This document shows positions 17,971 to 25,908 of a DNA stretch of 64,000 bases, in pieces. Location of the stretch: NCBI RefSeq assembly GCF_014844095.1, contig NZ_CP062163.1:4807501-4871500 (forward strand), read 5' to 3'. Position 1 is the first letter of the stretch. Each line of letters opens with the position of its first letter. Position numbers and translations under genes: made by a program. This stretch comes from Brevibacillus sp. JNUCC-41. Its GTDB lineage: Bacteria; Bacillota; Bacilli; Bacillales; DSM-1321. Under the pieces are notes generated by a model. The model ran no database searches, was not told the DNA's origin, and worked only from the letters and a program-made list of their open reading frames with translations.

Positions 17971-18081
17971 TTAGTAATCCGGAAATGCAGCAAAAAATTT
18001 TGAAAATACCAATGACGCAAAGCCTATATAATCTACAACCGGCATGATTTTGATATCCTCAATGGCGTTCAACATGTACAT
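17971..18081 (-). CDS. Possible 36-residue protein directly after phaC
   Basis: ATG 18081 lies 19 bases after the phaC stop behind AGGGGGAT; the product starts MYMLNAIEDIKIMPVVDYIG and ends FAAFPDY. It is mildly hydrophobic and matches no family I know. It could be a real small member of the pha operon or the tail of a deleted gene. An internal ATG at the third codon is also well placed. Confidence 0.4.
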   Translation of the reverse strand: MYMLNAIEDIKIMPVVDYIGFASLVFSKFFAAFPDY

Positions 18082-18100
18082 TTCGCATCCCCCTAGTAAA

Positions 18101-19153
18101 CTATTGAATTGGTGAGGAACGCCCTAGTAGCCATTCCTTCAAATAATATGGGAGTTCACCGGAATATTGTTTAGCAGCATGTCCACTTTTCAGTAGGCTA
18201 TATGTCTTATCCTTACATTTTAAATGCTTCATTACCGGATAAATCATTTCCTGTGGGACCAATCGATCATTCTTATTCGCTATTACTAAAACACTAGCAT
18301 CAATTTTCGATAGCTTCGCTTTTTTTCCCCTTACCTTAAAACTCCCATTAACCAAGCTGTTATTTATCAAAAGGTCTTTCGTTATTTGTTTCGCGGCTGC
18401 TCCGGATAATGGTATATGCCCATTAGCCCAAGCATTGAAGCGGCGCCAATTTTGAACGTATTCATCATCATCCGCTTGATTCAATAAAGATAGATAGGGT
18501 GATATATAGATAGGGGATGTCATTAATCGGATTCCATATTTAACTGCACTGGCTGGGATCGTTTGATAAATATCAATCGTATCATTAAAATCCGCGGTGC
18601 CTTCCTTTAACGCTACCTGCCATTGATCAAAAAATTCTGAGGCACTGAAATCTACAGGTGTAACGGAAAGGATCAAATTCTTGATTGGCTCGTCTGAAAT
18701 GGCAGCATATATTGCGGCTATTGTACCGCCGAGGCAAAACCCCATGACGGTAATTTCTGATGCTCCAGAGTGGCGTAATGCACGCTGTACTCCTTTTTGA
18801 ATATAATCGGCGATATAATCTTCAATCGATATTTCACCATCTTCAAAGCCCGGACTTCCAAAATCAAGCAAATACACATCAAAACCTTCATTTACAAAAG
18901 ATTCTATTAAACTATTGCCGGGGGACAAATCAAGAATCAAAGGAGTATTGATTAGTGAATATATAAGAAAAACCGGTACATCATATTTTTTTTGTTCTGA
19001 TGGATAATACCAAAGCGTTGATTTGTTTTTTTTCCACACCGCAATTTTCGGCGTCATTCCCATTTCAGGCATTGGCTGATTGGGAATATCCATAAAACGT
19101 TTCCATTTAGGTATTGATTCGGATTGATTTTTCGGCACTTTCCGCTTAGACAT
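18101..19153 (-). CDS. phaC: Poly(3-hydroxyalkanoate) synthase, class IV catalytic subunit
   Basis: 350 residues with an alpha/beta-hydrolase fold. The lipase-like box GFCLGG places the catalytic Cys at 140, with Asp in NKNDRLVP and His in KSGHAAKQ. It polymerises 3-hydroxyacyl-CoA into PHA granules. Class IV enzymes of Bacillus need PhaR, whose gene overlaps this one by 8 bp (ATG 19153 inside the phaR end), so translation is coupled. The longer in-frame start (19171) lacks a ribosome site. Confidence 0.94.
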   Translation of the reverse strand: MSKRKVPKNQSESIPKWKRFMDIPNQPMPEMGMTPKIAVWKKNKSTLWYYPSEQKKYDVPVFLIYSLINTPLILDLSPGNSLIESFVNEGFDVYLLDFGSPGFEDGEISIEDYIADYIQKGVQRALRHSGASEITVMGFCLGGTIAAIYAAISDEPIKNLILSVTPVDFSASEFFDQWQVALKEGTADFNDTIDIYQTIPASAVKYGIRLMTSPIYISPYLSLLNQADDDEYVQNWRRFNAWANGHIPLSGAAAKQITKDLLINNSLVNGSFKVRGKKAKLSKIDASVLVIANKNDRLVPQEMIYPVMKHLKCKDKTYSLLKSGHAAKQYSGELPYYLKEWLLGRSSPIQ

Positions 19154-19643
19154 TTGAATTTCCCTGTCCATGTAAATCGAACCCAGGTAACTGCGAGCTT
19201 AACAATAAGGAGTTATTTATAATATCCGCCAATCTTTTTTTACGCCCTTCCATTTCATTGGATTCCCAACTTGACTTCTTTTTCTTACTGAGCGATGAAG
19301 TGCGTTTATTACTAACTGCAGATTTACCTCTGACATTCCCGCCCCTATCCTCTACAAGTGTTGAGATCAGCTCTTCTAAACTATCAATTTTTTCTTCGAG
19401 CTGGATGACTAATTTCGCAATACTCGCTACATCTTTTTTTGTTGGATAATTCATGATGATGGACATTCTTTCTGAGGCTTCCTGCATTCTATTTATTTTT
19501 GGAATCTGCAATCGGGCATTGTCGCTTACTGCTTCTATTAACTCACGGTTATTTAGCAAATTCTGAATTTTATCATTAAGCTGTTGCTCTTTTTGTGCGC
19601 CTAGTAATTTAAGCCCTTTATAAAAATTTGATTTTCCTGTCAT
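19146..19643 (-). CDS. phaR: PhaR subunit of class IV PHA synthase
   Basis: 165 residues, mostly helical, with a coiled-coil-like stretch (about 75-95, IAKLVIQLEEKIDSLEELIS) and a basic Ser/Lys-rich linker (about 105-130). PhaR forms the active synthase with PhaC and binds granules. It is somewhat shorter than the roughly 200-residue B. megaterium protein. GGAAGGAAG precedes the ATG. The assignment rests on context plus the N-terminal and coiled-coil pattern. Confidence 0.8.
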   Translation of the reverse strand: MTGKSNFYKGLKLLGAQKEQQLNDKIQNLLNNRELIEAVSDNARLQIPKINRMQEASERMSIIMNYPTKKDVASIAKLVIQLEEKIDSLEELISTLVEDRGGNVRGKSAVSNKRTSSLSKKKKSSWESNEMEGRKKRLADIINNSLLLSSQLPGFDLHGQGNSNV

Positions 19644-19667
19644 ATATTTCTTCCTTCCTTTCTCCGT

Positions 19668-20447
19668 TTACGCTAATGCCGAAACTCCACCGTCAATGAT
19701 TAAAATATGACCGATCATATAGTCAGAAGCCTGTGAGGCTAAAAATACGGCGGCACCCTTTAAATCATCTTCATTGCCAAACCTGCCAGCCGGAGTATTA
19801 CCTAATATGTCGTAGTTAGACTGTTCAAGAATATTCTTTGTGATTTTAGTCGGGAAAAATCCAGGTGCAATTGCATTGACTTGGATTCCGAATCTAGCAA
19901 GTTTAACTCCTAAATCCTTGGTCATTGTAATGATGGCACCCTTACTGGTGTTATAAGCTATCGTATCCAATACCTCAGGAAGCGACCCGCCAAGACCTGT
20001 CACCGATGCAATATTTATGATTTTTCCGGAATTTTGCTGCTTCATGATCTTCGCTACAGCCTGTGAAAATAGGAATGTACCTGTAACGTTAACATTCAAT
20101 ACTTTTTCCCACTTATCCTTGGGAACATCCAAAAGCGGACCTGACCAGGACGTACCGCTATTATTGACAAGAATATCAATCGTGCCGAATTGAGCAACCG
20201 TTTCCTTGACGACATGGTCAATGGCACTCTCATCCGTGATATCACATTCAAAGGCAACGGCATTAACACCCATCGATCGCAAGTCTTCACATGCCTCCTT
20301 ACATAGAGGAAGATTTCGTGAAGCAATGACTATATTTGCACCAGCCTCCCCCAACGCGATGGCGATCTGTTTCCCCAGTCCCCTGCCGCCGCCGGTGATG
20401 ATAGCCGTTTTATTAGTCAAATCAAACATATCACTCAATGTAGTCAA
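19668..20447 (-). CDS. SDR-family oxidoreductase heading the pha operon
   Basis: 259 residues with TGGGRGLG (NAD(P) binding), LVNNSG where most relatives have NNAG, ASVTG and YNTSK (catalytic Tyr/Lys), and a C-terminal IIDGG. It probably makes 3-hydroxyacyl-CoA (the PhaB role) because it is 24 bp upstream of phaR. By sequence it also resembles the gluconate 5-dehydrogenase-like SDRs, so the substrate is inferred from context only. The start is TTG behind AAAGGG. Confidence 0.82.
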   Translation of the reverse strand: MTTLSDMFDLTNKTAIITGGGRGLGKQIAIALGEAGANIVIASRNLPLCKEACEDLRSMGVNAVAFECDITDESAIDHVVKETVAQFGTIDILVNNSGTSWSGPLLDVPKDKWEKVLNVNVTGTFLFSQAVAKIMKQQNSGKIINIASVTGLGGSLPEVLDTIAYNTSKGAIITMTKDLGVKLARFGIQVNAIAPGFFPTKITKNILEQSNYDILGNTPAGRFGNEDDLKGAAVFLASQASDYMIGHILIIDGGVSALA

Positions 20448-20772
20448 CTTTTCAGCCCTTTCTTTATGAAGAATTTTTTATATAAAACTGTCTATATCAT
20501 TATAGAAAAGCCTATCCAATATTGTGCTTAAAATAGCCAAATGCCCCTGCCTTTTGTTTCATCAACATGTATCTTTTATATCAATGAGAATGCTTCGGTC
20601 AGCTGTCGGAAATTCGACCTACTGGAAACTTAATTTGTCCTGCTGGAAGTAGATCATTCGAACGTTTCGTCACTTTTTTCGACCGATAACTGGATTATTC
20701 GACTGAGTGAGCAAAATCGGATACTTAACCTGTTAAATCGTTTACACTATAGAACAGTAAGGAGGTTAAAAA
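20448..20772. other. Gap of 325 bases between divergent pha and osmC transcripts
   Basis: Promoter-sized region with TATAAT-like words near both ends (minus strand about 20498-20505; plus side near 20747). No ORF, repeat or strong palindrome seen. Confidence 0.4.
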
Positions 20773-21228
20773 ATGACTATACATCACTTTCATTTAACCG
20801 CCGAATGGCCCGGCGGCAGAAATGATATCGGCACGATTCATTCAGGGAATCTTCAAACACAAATAAGTATTCCTACTGGAATGGAAGGACCAGGGATCGG
20901 GACCAATCCCGATGAAATGCTTCTTGGGGCGGCATCGACCTGCTATATCATTACCTTTGCTGCCATGTTAGAGCGTGCCCATATAGAAAAGGCGAGCTTA
21001 TCCATGCAATCGGAAGCGTTAGTGGATGTTACGAATGGTGTATTTACCTATAAGAAAATCATTCATCGCCCTGCACTTGTATTAGTATCGGGCACTTCTG
21101 AAAAAGTGGTTGAAAAAGCGAGGAAACTTGCTGAAAAAGCTGAAACTTCATGTATGATTTCTAGAGCGATCAAAGGTAATGTAGCGGTGGAACTGAATGC
21201 GAAAATTTCCATAGCACAGCAACCTTGA
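20773..21228 (+). CDS. OsmC/Ohr-family peroxiredoxin-like protein
   Basis: 151 residues of the OsmC fold. The motif pair is TNPDEMLLGAASTCYIITFAAM (first Cys) and a second Cys in KAETSCMISRAIKGN, which together form the hydroperoxide-reducing thiol site. Such proteins detoxify organic peroxides in the cytoplasm. GGAGG is just before the ATG. Monocistronic. Confidence 0.88.
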   Translation: MTIHHFHLTAEWPGGRNDIGTIHSGNLQTQISIPTGMEGPGIGTNPDEMLLGAASTCYIITFAAMLERAHIEKASLSMQSEALVDVTNGVFTYKKIIHRPALVLVSGTSEKVVEKARKLAEKAETSCMISRAIKGNVAVELNAKISIAQQP

Positions 21229-21234
21229 AACAGG

Positions 21235-21271
21235 AAAAGTGCCTAACCCCATGTTGGTTTAGGCACTTTTT
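21235..21271. terminator. bidirectional terminator
   Basis: AAAAGTGCCTAA / TTTAGGCACTTTTT stem-loop between the convergent osmC-like and YkuS-like genes. Confidence 0.85.
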
Positions 21272-21274
21272 GAA

Positions 21275-21526
21275 CTATTGAATCAAGTTCACTTTATTTT
21301 CAACCTCTTGGCACACTTCATCAGCCGTTAAACCATTTGCCTCAATGATGGACGCTTTCAATGAAGTATCGCTTATACCCATCACATTACTTTCCAAACC
21401 TGTTACCACACAACAATCCACGTTTTTTGCGTCAGCTTCTTGTTTAATCTCCACAACATCAAAACCTTTTTCGCGAAGTGCTTCCTGAATATTCGTTAAA
21501 GATTCTTCAACACCGATTTTTGACAT
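21275..21526 (-). CDS. YkuS-like (UPF0180) protein
   Basis: 83 residues of the UPF0180/YkuS family: N-terminal GVEESLTNIQEALREKG, central VDCCVVTGLESNVMG and C-terminal ANGLTADEVCQEVE. The role in the family is unknown. The start is ATG 21526, nine bases after AGGAGG; upstream GTG/TTG codons are in frame but less well placed. Confidence 0.82.
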   Translation of the reverse strand: MSKIGVEESLTNIQEALREKGFDVVEIKQEADAKNVDCCVVTGLESNVMGISDTSLKASIIEANGLTADEVCQEVENKVNLIQ

Positions 21527-21624
21527 CAACACACACCTCCTCTACCTTCTAACCTGTCCTTTTCACCTTCAATATATGTATAGGATGCACAGGAAATAGG
21601 GAAAGTAATATCGAGGTGATAAAC

Positions 21625-21759
21625 ATGAATGGGAAAAACAAGAAAGATGCTTCACAAACTCGTTTAGGTTCTTCTCAGATAGAGGGGCAAGGTACCACTA
21701 CGAAAGAAACCGGGGCCTTCACTCAACCTTCTTCACTTAAAAAGCAAAAACGCTCCTGA
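21625..21759 (+). CDS. Small basic hydrophilic protein, 44 residues
   Basis: GAGGTGATAAAC precedes ATG 21625. The product begins MNGKNKKDASQTRLGSSQIE and ends LKKQKRS. It is rich in Ser, Thr, Gln, Lys and Gly with no hydrophobic segment. It looks like the minor small proteins of Bacillus spores, which is only an impression. It is followed by a strong hairpin. Confidence 0.6.
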   Translation: MNGKNKKDASQTRLGSSQIEGQGTTTKETGAFTQPSSLKKQKRS

Positions 21760-21807
21760 TAAAAAAGAATTCTAAATCAATCATGGAACTCCGCCTTCAT
21801 GATACGC

Positions 21808-21842
21808 AAAAAAACGCTTGGTTTAACCGCCAAGCGTTTTTC
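21808..21842. terminator. bidirectional terminator
   Basis: AAACGCTTGG / CCAAGCGTTTTT stem-loop between two convergent small genes. Confidence 0.85.
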
Positions 21843-21883
21843 CTCTGAATGACCCTTTCTTTGCCATACATTCAATAAGGGTC

Positions 21884-22048
21884 TTATATATTTTGTTTTC
21901 TGATTTCCCTTTGAATTTTTAGATCATTCAATTGATCTCCATCAATTGTTTTTGAATCCATTTTTGCATTTTCGGCTTCACATGGGTTTAAATCACTTGC
22001 CCTTAAATTATTATTAGGCGCTGCTTGCTCGTTCCATTTGGTCATCAT
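21884..22048 (-). CDS. Small hydrophilic protein, 54 residues
   Basis: ATG 22048 (or the next codon) follows GAGGAGGAGATC, a strong site. The product begins MMTKWNEQAAPNNNLRASDL and ends EIRKQNI, with one Cys in LNPCEAENAK. No membrane segment, and I recognise no family. It is convergent with the 44-residue gene across a shared terminator. Confidence 0.6.
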   Translation of the reverse strand: MMTKWNEQAAPNNNLRASDLNPCEAENAKMDSKTIDGDQLNDLKIQREIRKQNI

Positions 22049-22143
22049 GATCTCCTCCTCAGTCCTTTATTCTTCCCAAACCTAAGAATATTCATGAATA
22101 CACCCCATCATTTATTGCAAAGATAGGAATGGAGGTGGTTTTA

Positions 22144-22335
22144 TTGGAACCAAACAAACCCGGCAATAAGAATGTACCGGATTTTAAAGAGTTGAACGAT
22201 CGTATCATCAGAGAAGCATCACAGAGTCCCCGTTTAGTGATTCAAACAAATTTGGATGCAAAGAATGTAAAGGATGAGAACCCTTATGCGGATCGGATAA
22301 ACAGTGAAGGATTTTCTGATTTTTTTGAGGAATAA
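22144..22335 (+). CDS. Small acidic protein, 63 residues, unknown
   Basis: TTG start seven bases after GGAGGTGG; an in-frame ATG at 22129 overlaps that site and is unlikely. The product begins MEPNKPGNKNVPDFKELNDR and ends GFSDFFEE. It is charged and probably partly disordered. The start region faces the 54-residue gene divergently. Confidence 0.6.
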   Translation: MEPNKPGNKNVPDFKELNDRIIREASQSPRLVIQTNLDAKNVKDENPYADRINSEGFSDFFEE

Positions 22336-22339
22336 AACA

Positions 22340-22480
22340 AACCACTTTGTACAATTTGGACGTTGATTTCCGCTCCAGGCACTCGCTTTCCGCGGGCTGT
22401 CCGGAGCCCCTCGGCGCCTTTGCGCCTGCGGGGTCTCGCACACCCTCTCCAATCAACTTTGTTTTAAAATATAAAATCCC
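22340..22480 (-). repeat. Composite intergenic element, copy B
   Basis: Reverse orientation. The GC-rich core (about 22366-22450) matches copy D closely: CTCGCTTTCCGCGGGC, GGAGCC, CTCGGCGCC, GCGCCTGCGGGGTCTC. The end next to corA carries GTAGAAAAAGGG and AAAACAAAGTTG like copy D. The 3' hairpin is not preserved. It is non-coding and lies between a plus-strand small gene and the corA terminator. Confidence 0.8.
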
Positions 22481-22496
22481 TTTTTCTACATAATTA

Positions 22497-22517
22497 AACC
22501 GGCTTAATAAGCCGGTT
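22497..22517 (-). terminator. corA terminator hairpin
   Basis: Perfect 9-bp stem AACCGGCTT/AAGCCGGTT directly after corA. The T-run is weak because element B begins here. Confidence 0.65.
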
Positions 22518-22521
22518 AATT

Positions 22522-23460
22522 TTAAAAATATTTTTTCTTCCAAAAAATGAAAGCCGTCGTCCCAGCTAATGTGATGGCAATTAATAATGTAAAAATGAAA
22601 GCAAACCGATTATGTTCAAATGGTAGTTCGACATTCATTCCGTAAAAACTTGCCACCATCGTCGGAAGTGTTAAAATAATGGTCACTGAGGTTAGAAACT
22701 TCATGGCATTGTTGACATTATTGGAAATGATCGAAGCGAATGCATCCATCATACCGCTAAGAATGGATAGATACACTTCCGCCATTTCGATTGCCTGAGC
22801 ATTTTCGATGATTACATCCTCTAGCAATTCTTTATCTTCTTCATACATTTTCAAATAATTAAAACGGAGGATCTTATCAAGTACTACTCGATTGGATTTC
22901 AATGATGTCGTAAAATAAACCAGGCTTTTTTCCAAAGCAAGGAAAGTGTATAATTCTTTATTTTTCATGGACTGATGCAATTCACGTTCCGCTTCATTAG
23001 TCATCTTGTTAATCTGTTTGAGGTAACGTAAGTAATAGGATGAAATCTCAAATAATAATTGTAACGCAAACCTGGTTTTCTTATTGGTGAAAAACCCTTT
23101 GATTTTATTGTTTTTGAAATTCGCCAATATCGGTGTTTCTTTCAAAGACACTGTAATGAAACAGTCTTTGGTAAAGATCATACCGATGGGGATCGTTTCA
23201 AAGATCGGTAAGTCGGCTTCGTCCCTGGTCAAATATGGGAAGTCGACAATAATTAAGACATTATCATCCTCTTTTTCAATTCGTGGCCTTTCCTCATCGT
23301 CCAGTGGGTCTTTCATGAAGTTAATCGGTAATTGCAAAGTCGTGCATATATAATCTATTTCAGCTTCTGTGGGCGCAACAATGTTCACCCAGGAACCTTT
23401 TGTCATTTCCTCGATATTGATTAGGTGACGGTTTTCATCCGTCTTGTAGATTTCAATCAT
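22522..23460 (-). CDS. corA: CorA-family Mg2+/divalent cation channel
   Basis: 312 residues: a long cytosolic N-terminal domain, a helical stalk, then two C-terminal membrane helices. The pore signature FYGMN follows the first helix (TVIILTLPTMVASFYGMNVEL). CorA forms a pentamer that takes up Mg2+ (also Co2+, Ni2+). GAGGAGGTCAAGAA precedes the ATG. A 36-codon ORF ends 30 bp upstream. Confidence 0.95.
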   Translation of the reverse strand: MIEIYKTDENRHLINIEEMTKGSWVNIVAPTEAEIDYICTTLQLPINFMKDPLDDEERPRIEKEDDNVLIIVDFPYLTRDEADLPIFETIPIGMIFTKDCFITVSLKETPILANFKNNKIKGFFTNKKTRFALQLLFEISSYYLRYLKQINKMTNEAERELHQSMKNKELYTFLALEKSLVYFTTSLKSNRVVLDKILRFNYLKMYEEDKELLEDVIIENAQAIEMAEVYLSILSGMMDAFASIISNNVNNAMKFLTSVTIILTLPTMVASFYGMNVELPFEHNRFAFIFTLLIAITLAGTTAFIFWKKKYF

Positions 23461-23490
23461 TTCTTGACCTCCTCTTCTATAGAGAAAGCC

Positions 23491-23601
23491 TTATTTACCT
23501 TCTTCGAGCGGATACTCAGGGAGAATAACAGTCTCGACTTCTAGCATCATATCGGCTTCCTCTTTCTTTCTGGGTTCAGGATCATAAGAACTGCTGCTCA
23601 C
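23491..23601 (-). CDS. 36-residue acidic ORF just upstream of corA
   Basis: GTG start behind AAAGGAAGTGG. The product runs from MSSSSYDPEPRKKEEADMML to ILPEYPLEEGK. It is acidic with two Pro-containing patches. Being 30 bp before corA on the same strand, it is either a small co-expressed protein or a leader peptide. Confidence 0.45.
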   Translation of the reverse strand: MSSSSYDPEPRKKEEADMMLEVETVILPEYPLEEGK

Positions 23602-23730
23602 TTGTATCCACTTCCTTTCGATTCTTTAATCTTAATCCTTATTCATTTAAAGCACAATAAAGAATTTAATACCATGAATCCATCTGTGAAATTCGCAATT
23701 ATCTGATTTTTATAATTTTAAAAATATAAT

Positions 23731-23759
23731 AAAAAAAACGCTTGGGTATCCCCAAGCGA
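23731..23759 (-). terminator. terminator
   Basis: CGCTTGGGG / CCCAAGCG stem then T8 on the minus strand, after the 90-residue gene. Confidence 0.85.
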
Positions 23760-23770
23760 GTCTGTTTGCA

Positions 23771-24043
23771 TTATCCATGCTTCGCATTATTATAATAGTG
23801 AACACCATACATGGCGCCTTCATCAACCATTTTATTATCGTCATGATCATATGGATCAGGGTGACCTGCCTTTTCAATTACGGGATCCAGCTCGGAAGCC
23901 TTCCTATTCCAAAAACCTACTGTTTTTGCTTTTGCATTGGACCATATGTCCTTCACTTTTCCTCTGTTCGCTTTATTCGATAAAAATGAGACTCCGGCAA
24001 CTCCGACTCCTATTAATACAACGTTTTTTCCTAATGCCATCAT
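23771..24043 (-). CDS. Small protein with N-terminal membrane anchor, 90 residues
   Basis: Hydrophobic segment at about 6-22 (VVLIGVGVAGVSFL), then a basic helix and an acidic His/Tyr-rich tail (PYDHDDNK, GVHYYNNAKHG). Two adjacent ATG codons follow GGGGGAAGG. It resembles YtxH-type anchored small proteins only in layout; I do not recognise the family. Confidence 0.65.
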   Translation of the reverse strand: MMALGKNVVLIGVGVAGVSFLSNKANRGKVKDIWSNAKAKTVGFWNRKASELDPVIEKAGHPDPYDHDDNKMVDEGAMYGVHYYNNAKHG

Positions 24044-24104
24044 TACCTTCCCCCTTATTTATTGACTTGCTATATCTATACCCCACGCCAGTTAATTTAA
24101 ACCT

Positions 24105-25187
24105 TTATTTATATGGAGGAATTTGATAAAAGAAATTAGGTTTCATTATTTCATTGTTATATGGCTGATGAAAAACGTGTGTCGTCGCTGGGGACACCGG
24201 TGGTATCAACCAGGTCCAGTCCCCCGTTACTTTCCTGGCACAAGAGGCTTCTTTTTCCTCGAATTTCTTGAATTGTTTGGCTGCTGTATGGTGATCTACG
24301 ATGCTGACTCCGTGTTTTTTATATGAATGAAGGACTGCTTCATTCAGTTCGATCAGGGCTCTATCTTTCCATAAATTCGAATCACGCTTAATATCCAAGC
24401 CCATCCTCTCCCCGATTGCCGGCAGCATATTGTAGCGTTCTTCGTCCGCAAGGTTCCTGGCACCGATTTCCGTTCCCATGTACCACCCATTAAATGGCGC
24501 AGCAGAATAAGTAATACCGCCAATTTCCAATCTCATGCCGGAAATGATTGGAACCGCATACCATTTGATTTGAAGATCTTTGAACCATTTTAGCTTAGGG
24601 TGGGTGATTTGGACTTCTTTAACGAGGCTTTCAGGTATATCATGAAAACTAGGGGGGTTACCGTCCAATTGGACTACAAGGGGTAAAATATCGAAAGGTC
24701 CGTTTTTCCCTTCCCATCCTAATGCCATACATTGCTTGGTGAATTCGATTGAACTTGAATCACCGATCACGCCATGTTCCGTCTCATATCCTGCATATCG
24801 AATGAGCTGATGATTCCAAATATCCACTTTTCGATCATGATCTTTCTGTTTGAAAATTGTAATCACAGGCCTGATGCTCCCATTATTCGTAGCATATTCG
24901 ATATGCTCAAAGAGAGCCGATACTATTCCTTCTTCGCTTTGAATCATCCTTTTATCAATCACCCTCAGCGATTCCCAAAAAAAGCGCCCAATGCAACGAT
25001 TGCTATTACGCCAAGCTAATTTAGCACCATATACCAATTCTTCATATGTATGTTCATATTTGCCTGTTTCATTTATTTCCTCGTTAATTTGTTCGATCCT
25101 GCCATTTATGTCCTCTTCCGTTTTCAATAATTCAGGATAACTTGTCCTGATAAAGGATACGGCCTCTTGCAGTAAATCATTCATCAT
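24105..25187 (-). CDS. nos: Bacterial nitric oxide synthase (oxygenase domain)
   Basis: About 360 residues, the oxygenase domain only, as in Bacillus NOS. The haem-thiolate Cys65 lies in [10 protein letters not shown], and substrate-site text includes [15 protein letters not shown] and DHHTAA. It oxidises arginine to citrulline and NO using electrons from general cellular reductases, since no reductase domain is fused. NO from this enzyme protects bacilli against oxidants. ATG 25187 has GGAAGGATC at good spacing; the longer form from 25211 is less likely. Confidence 0.96.
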   Translation of the reverse strand: MMNDLLQEAVSFIRTSYPELLKTEEDINGRIEQINEEINETGKYEHTYEELVYGAKLAWRNSNRCIGRFFWESLRVIDKRMIQSEEGIVSALFEHIEYATNNGSIRPVITIFKQKDHDRKVDIWNHQLIRYAGYETEHGVIGDSSSIEFTKQCMALGWEGKNGPFDILPLVVQLDGNPPSFHDIPESLVKEVQITHPKLKWFKDLQIKWYAVPIISGMRLEIGGITYSAAPFNGWYMGTEIGARNLADEERYNMLPAIGERMGLDIKRDSNLWKDRALIELNEAVLHSYKKHGVSIVDHHTAAKQFKKFEEKEASCARKVTGDWTWLIPPVSPATTHVFHQPYNNEIMKPNFFYQIPPYK

Positions 25188-25395
25188 TTCCACGGATCCT
25201 TCCATTTGCAAAACTTTGACTATAATATTAAAATAACATATTTTTCATGGTATCTCTAAAAAACACAATTTTTTAAAAGCGCATTTTTTTAAAATGTGGC
25301 AATTCAGAGGCGGATTACTTTTCATAATACTTAAAGTAAGTTCATAAATTTCTTATACTATAACATCTCTAGTAACTAAATAATTATCGGTAAAG

Positions 25396-25425
25396 TTGTT
25401 ACATATGAGGTAAATGGATTATAAT
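25396..25425 (+). promoter_or_regulatory. Promoter of the HxlR gene with TTAC-N7-GTAA palindrome
   Basis: TTGTTA (25396-25401), 18 bp, TATAAT (25420-25425). The inverted repeat at 25399-25413 overlaps the -35 and the spacer, a position suited to autorepression. Confidence 0.5.
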
Positions 25426-25447
25426 ATATTAATAATGAGGTGATATG

Positions 25448-25771
25448 ATGAATAATACGACACTTTGTCCACGATTTGAAAAAGGAATGCAAATCTTGAG
25501 TAAACGCTGGACTGGATTGATTGTCAATCAATTACTTAATGGCCCTCAACGGTTTTGTAATATTGAATCTGCATTCCCGATAAGCGGCAGGATTCTTTCT
25601 GAACGTTTAAAGGACTTGGAAATTGAAGGTATTGTTAAAAGGGACGTATATCCAGAGACACCGGTCAGGATTGAATATTCCTTAACTGAAAAAGGAAAGG
25701 CTCTTGCACCGGTAATGAACGAAATTCAAAATTGGGCACAAGAATGGCTTGAACCAATACAGAATCAATGA
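25448..25771 (+). CDS. HxlR-family regulator with N-terminal redox Cys (YodB/CatR-like)
   Basis: 107 residues forming one winged helix-turn-helix: WTGLIVNQLLNGPQRF, ILSERLKDLE, then wing PETPVRIEYSLT. With start ATG 25448, the only cysteine is Cys7 in LCPRFEKG, the position that senses quinones and diamide in YodB and CatR of B. subtilis. Those repress quinone reductases and catechol dioxygenases. The neighbours here are nos and a flavoprotein; the mhq cluster is 8 kb away. Quinone sensing is inferred from the conserved Cys. Confidence 0.83.
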   Translation: MNNTTLCPRFEKGMQILSKRWTGLIVNQLLNGPQRFCNIESAFPISGRILSERLKDLEIEGIVKRDVYPETPVRIEYSLTEKGKALAPVMNEIQNWAQEWLEPIQNQ

Positions 25772-25782
25772 CATAGGAATTA

Positions 25783-25826
25783 AAGGAAGGAGGAAGTTCC
25801 GCCAGCTGCGGACTCCCTCCTTTTTT
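25783..25826 (+). terminator. terminator of the HxlR gene
   Basis: Long stem AAGGAGG-GTTCCGC / GCGGA-CCCTCCTT then T6. Confidence 0.85.
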
Positions 25827-25908
25827 GTTTAAGCGCCAGAGACTGGTGGTATATTTTTTACAGATAGAATAACACTAGGTTTATTCCAAATTTATGGGCG
25901 GTGAATTC

